The notes under the pieces were generated by a model. It was not told where the DNA came from, ran no database searches, and saw only the letters and a program-made list of their open reading frames with translations. DNA of 64,000 nt from NCBI GenBank assembly GCA_030272585.1, contig BSYQ01000001.1:2666001-2730000 (forward strand). The letters are read 5' to 3'. This stretch comes from Bryopsis sp. KO-2023. Lineage: Eukaryota; Chlorophyta; Ulvophyceae; Bryopsidales; Bryopsidaceae. Every line of letters begins with the position of its first letter. The stretch's first letter is position 1. Below are positions 63,397 through 64,000 of this stretch, in pieces. The translations under genes and the position numbers were made by a program.

Positions 63397-64000
63397 TCAC
63401 AGAGCCAGGAATGCAATCCTGGCAAGAGCCACAATGTCTTCAAGAGCGCCAGACGCGTCGGCGTCATCGAGCTGTTTGCCCAAGTCGATTTCCTTCCCGC
63501 TCAGATTCTCGTCTACATATTTCTGTGCACAGCAAACACCCAGTCAGTCGGGCGGCTTTCTCTAGTTTTGCGGAGGTTGGGTGAGAGGAACATTGCCGCC
63601 TGTGTGTAATTTACCTGGAGTTTGCGCTTCAATCGTTTGACGATTCTTGACAGCACCCTCCCCCCCTTCTTTTCTATGGCTTCGTCTACGATATCCTCCA
63701 GGAAGCCCTCCAAAAACTTGATTCTCACTTTGTCGAACACCTTGTACTCGACGTCAGAAGACGCAACGATGTTCGTCACTTCCTCGAACACTTTAATTTC
63801 GGGCATCACCATCAGCAGCGTCTTGCCGTTTTTCTTTTCGACGGTCGGGTTCAAGAAGACGACCACCTTCAGGTTCACGTCAGCAAGGATATCCGATGCG
63901 ATCGGAATCTCCACGTCGTTGATGTGGGGGCAAGTGAAGAGCAACGGGGCCATCAGGTCCGTGTGAAGCGTGCCTTTGAGTCTCATATCCAATGGTAGAG
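63397..64000 (-). CDS. Unrecognised protein, 3' end only (cut by the window edge)
   Basis: The last exon 63522-63397 and the preceding exon, ending at the donor 63615 and running past 64000, join in phase. The visible 170 residues are an alternating beta-like segment (VEIPIASDILADVNLKVVVF, KTLLMVMPEIKVFEEV), a charged helical segment (FLEGFLEDIVDEAIEKKGG; RIVKRLKRKLQ) and a final acidic helix ending RIAFLAL. The C-terminal part is rich in Asp, Leu and Ala. I recognise no family. The start lies outside the window, so targeting cannot be judged. Confidence 0.6.

Overview
The window is nuclear DNA of a photosynthetic eukaryote, most likely a flagellate alga. Genes are split by about 97 short introns. 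Several products carry plastid transit peptides: the ResB-type cytochrome c assembly factor CCS1, the siroheme methyltransferase UPM1, a CBM20 starch-binding protein and a twin-arginine coiled-coil protein. An EML-type microtubule protein and a small DPY30/RIIa-like protein suggest cilia. LIG4 with a long tail, a UBE2S/UBC22 E2 and system II c-type cytochrome assembly fit the green lineage, but the sequence alone does not fix the taxon.

Layout: 1-1.5 kb pyrimidine-rich 3' flank; 1.5-2.5 kb (-) secreted Kazal-Kunitz inhibitor; 3.1-4.1 (+) NAD(P)HX epimerase; 4.5-7.1 (+) FHA / charged-repeat / SMAP protein; 8.3-11.3 (+) Gln/Met-rich leucine-zipper protein; 12.1-13.6 (-) plastid-type protein with a DUF4864-like end; 13.7-16.3 gene-poor, with hairpins; 16.3-18.2 (-) UPM1; 18.5-21.1 (+) monoacylglycerol lipase-like hydrolase; 21.8-23.4 (-) thylakoid coiled-coil protein; 23.6-27.3 (+) CCS1; 27.5-32.8 (-) EML-like protein; 32.8-35.3 gene-poor; 35.3-36.0 (-) UBE2S; 36.6-37.5 (-) HD phosphohydrolase; 38.1-39.5 (+) CBM20 protein; 39.5-42.6 homopolymer-rich desert; 42.7-43.4 (-) DPY30/RIIa-like; 43.6-46.8 (+) ELP3; 47.3-48.6 (-) SFT2; 49.6-50.4 (-) mitochondrial uL23; 50.7-54.2 (+) PheRS alpha; 54.8-61.7 (+) LIG4; 61.9-62.6 (-) a doubtful membrane ORF; 63.4-64 (-) an unknown gene cut by the window end.

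There is no operon-like grouping. Six head-to-head pairs share short upstream regions, two of them joining functionally related products (plastid membrane proteins; translation proteins). Exon models were built by hand from reading frame, splice sites and family similarity. Nearly all close in phase, including three GC-AG introns. No CRISPR array, complete tRNA, rRNA, transposase, reverse transcriptase or virus-like element was recognised.
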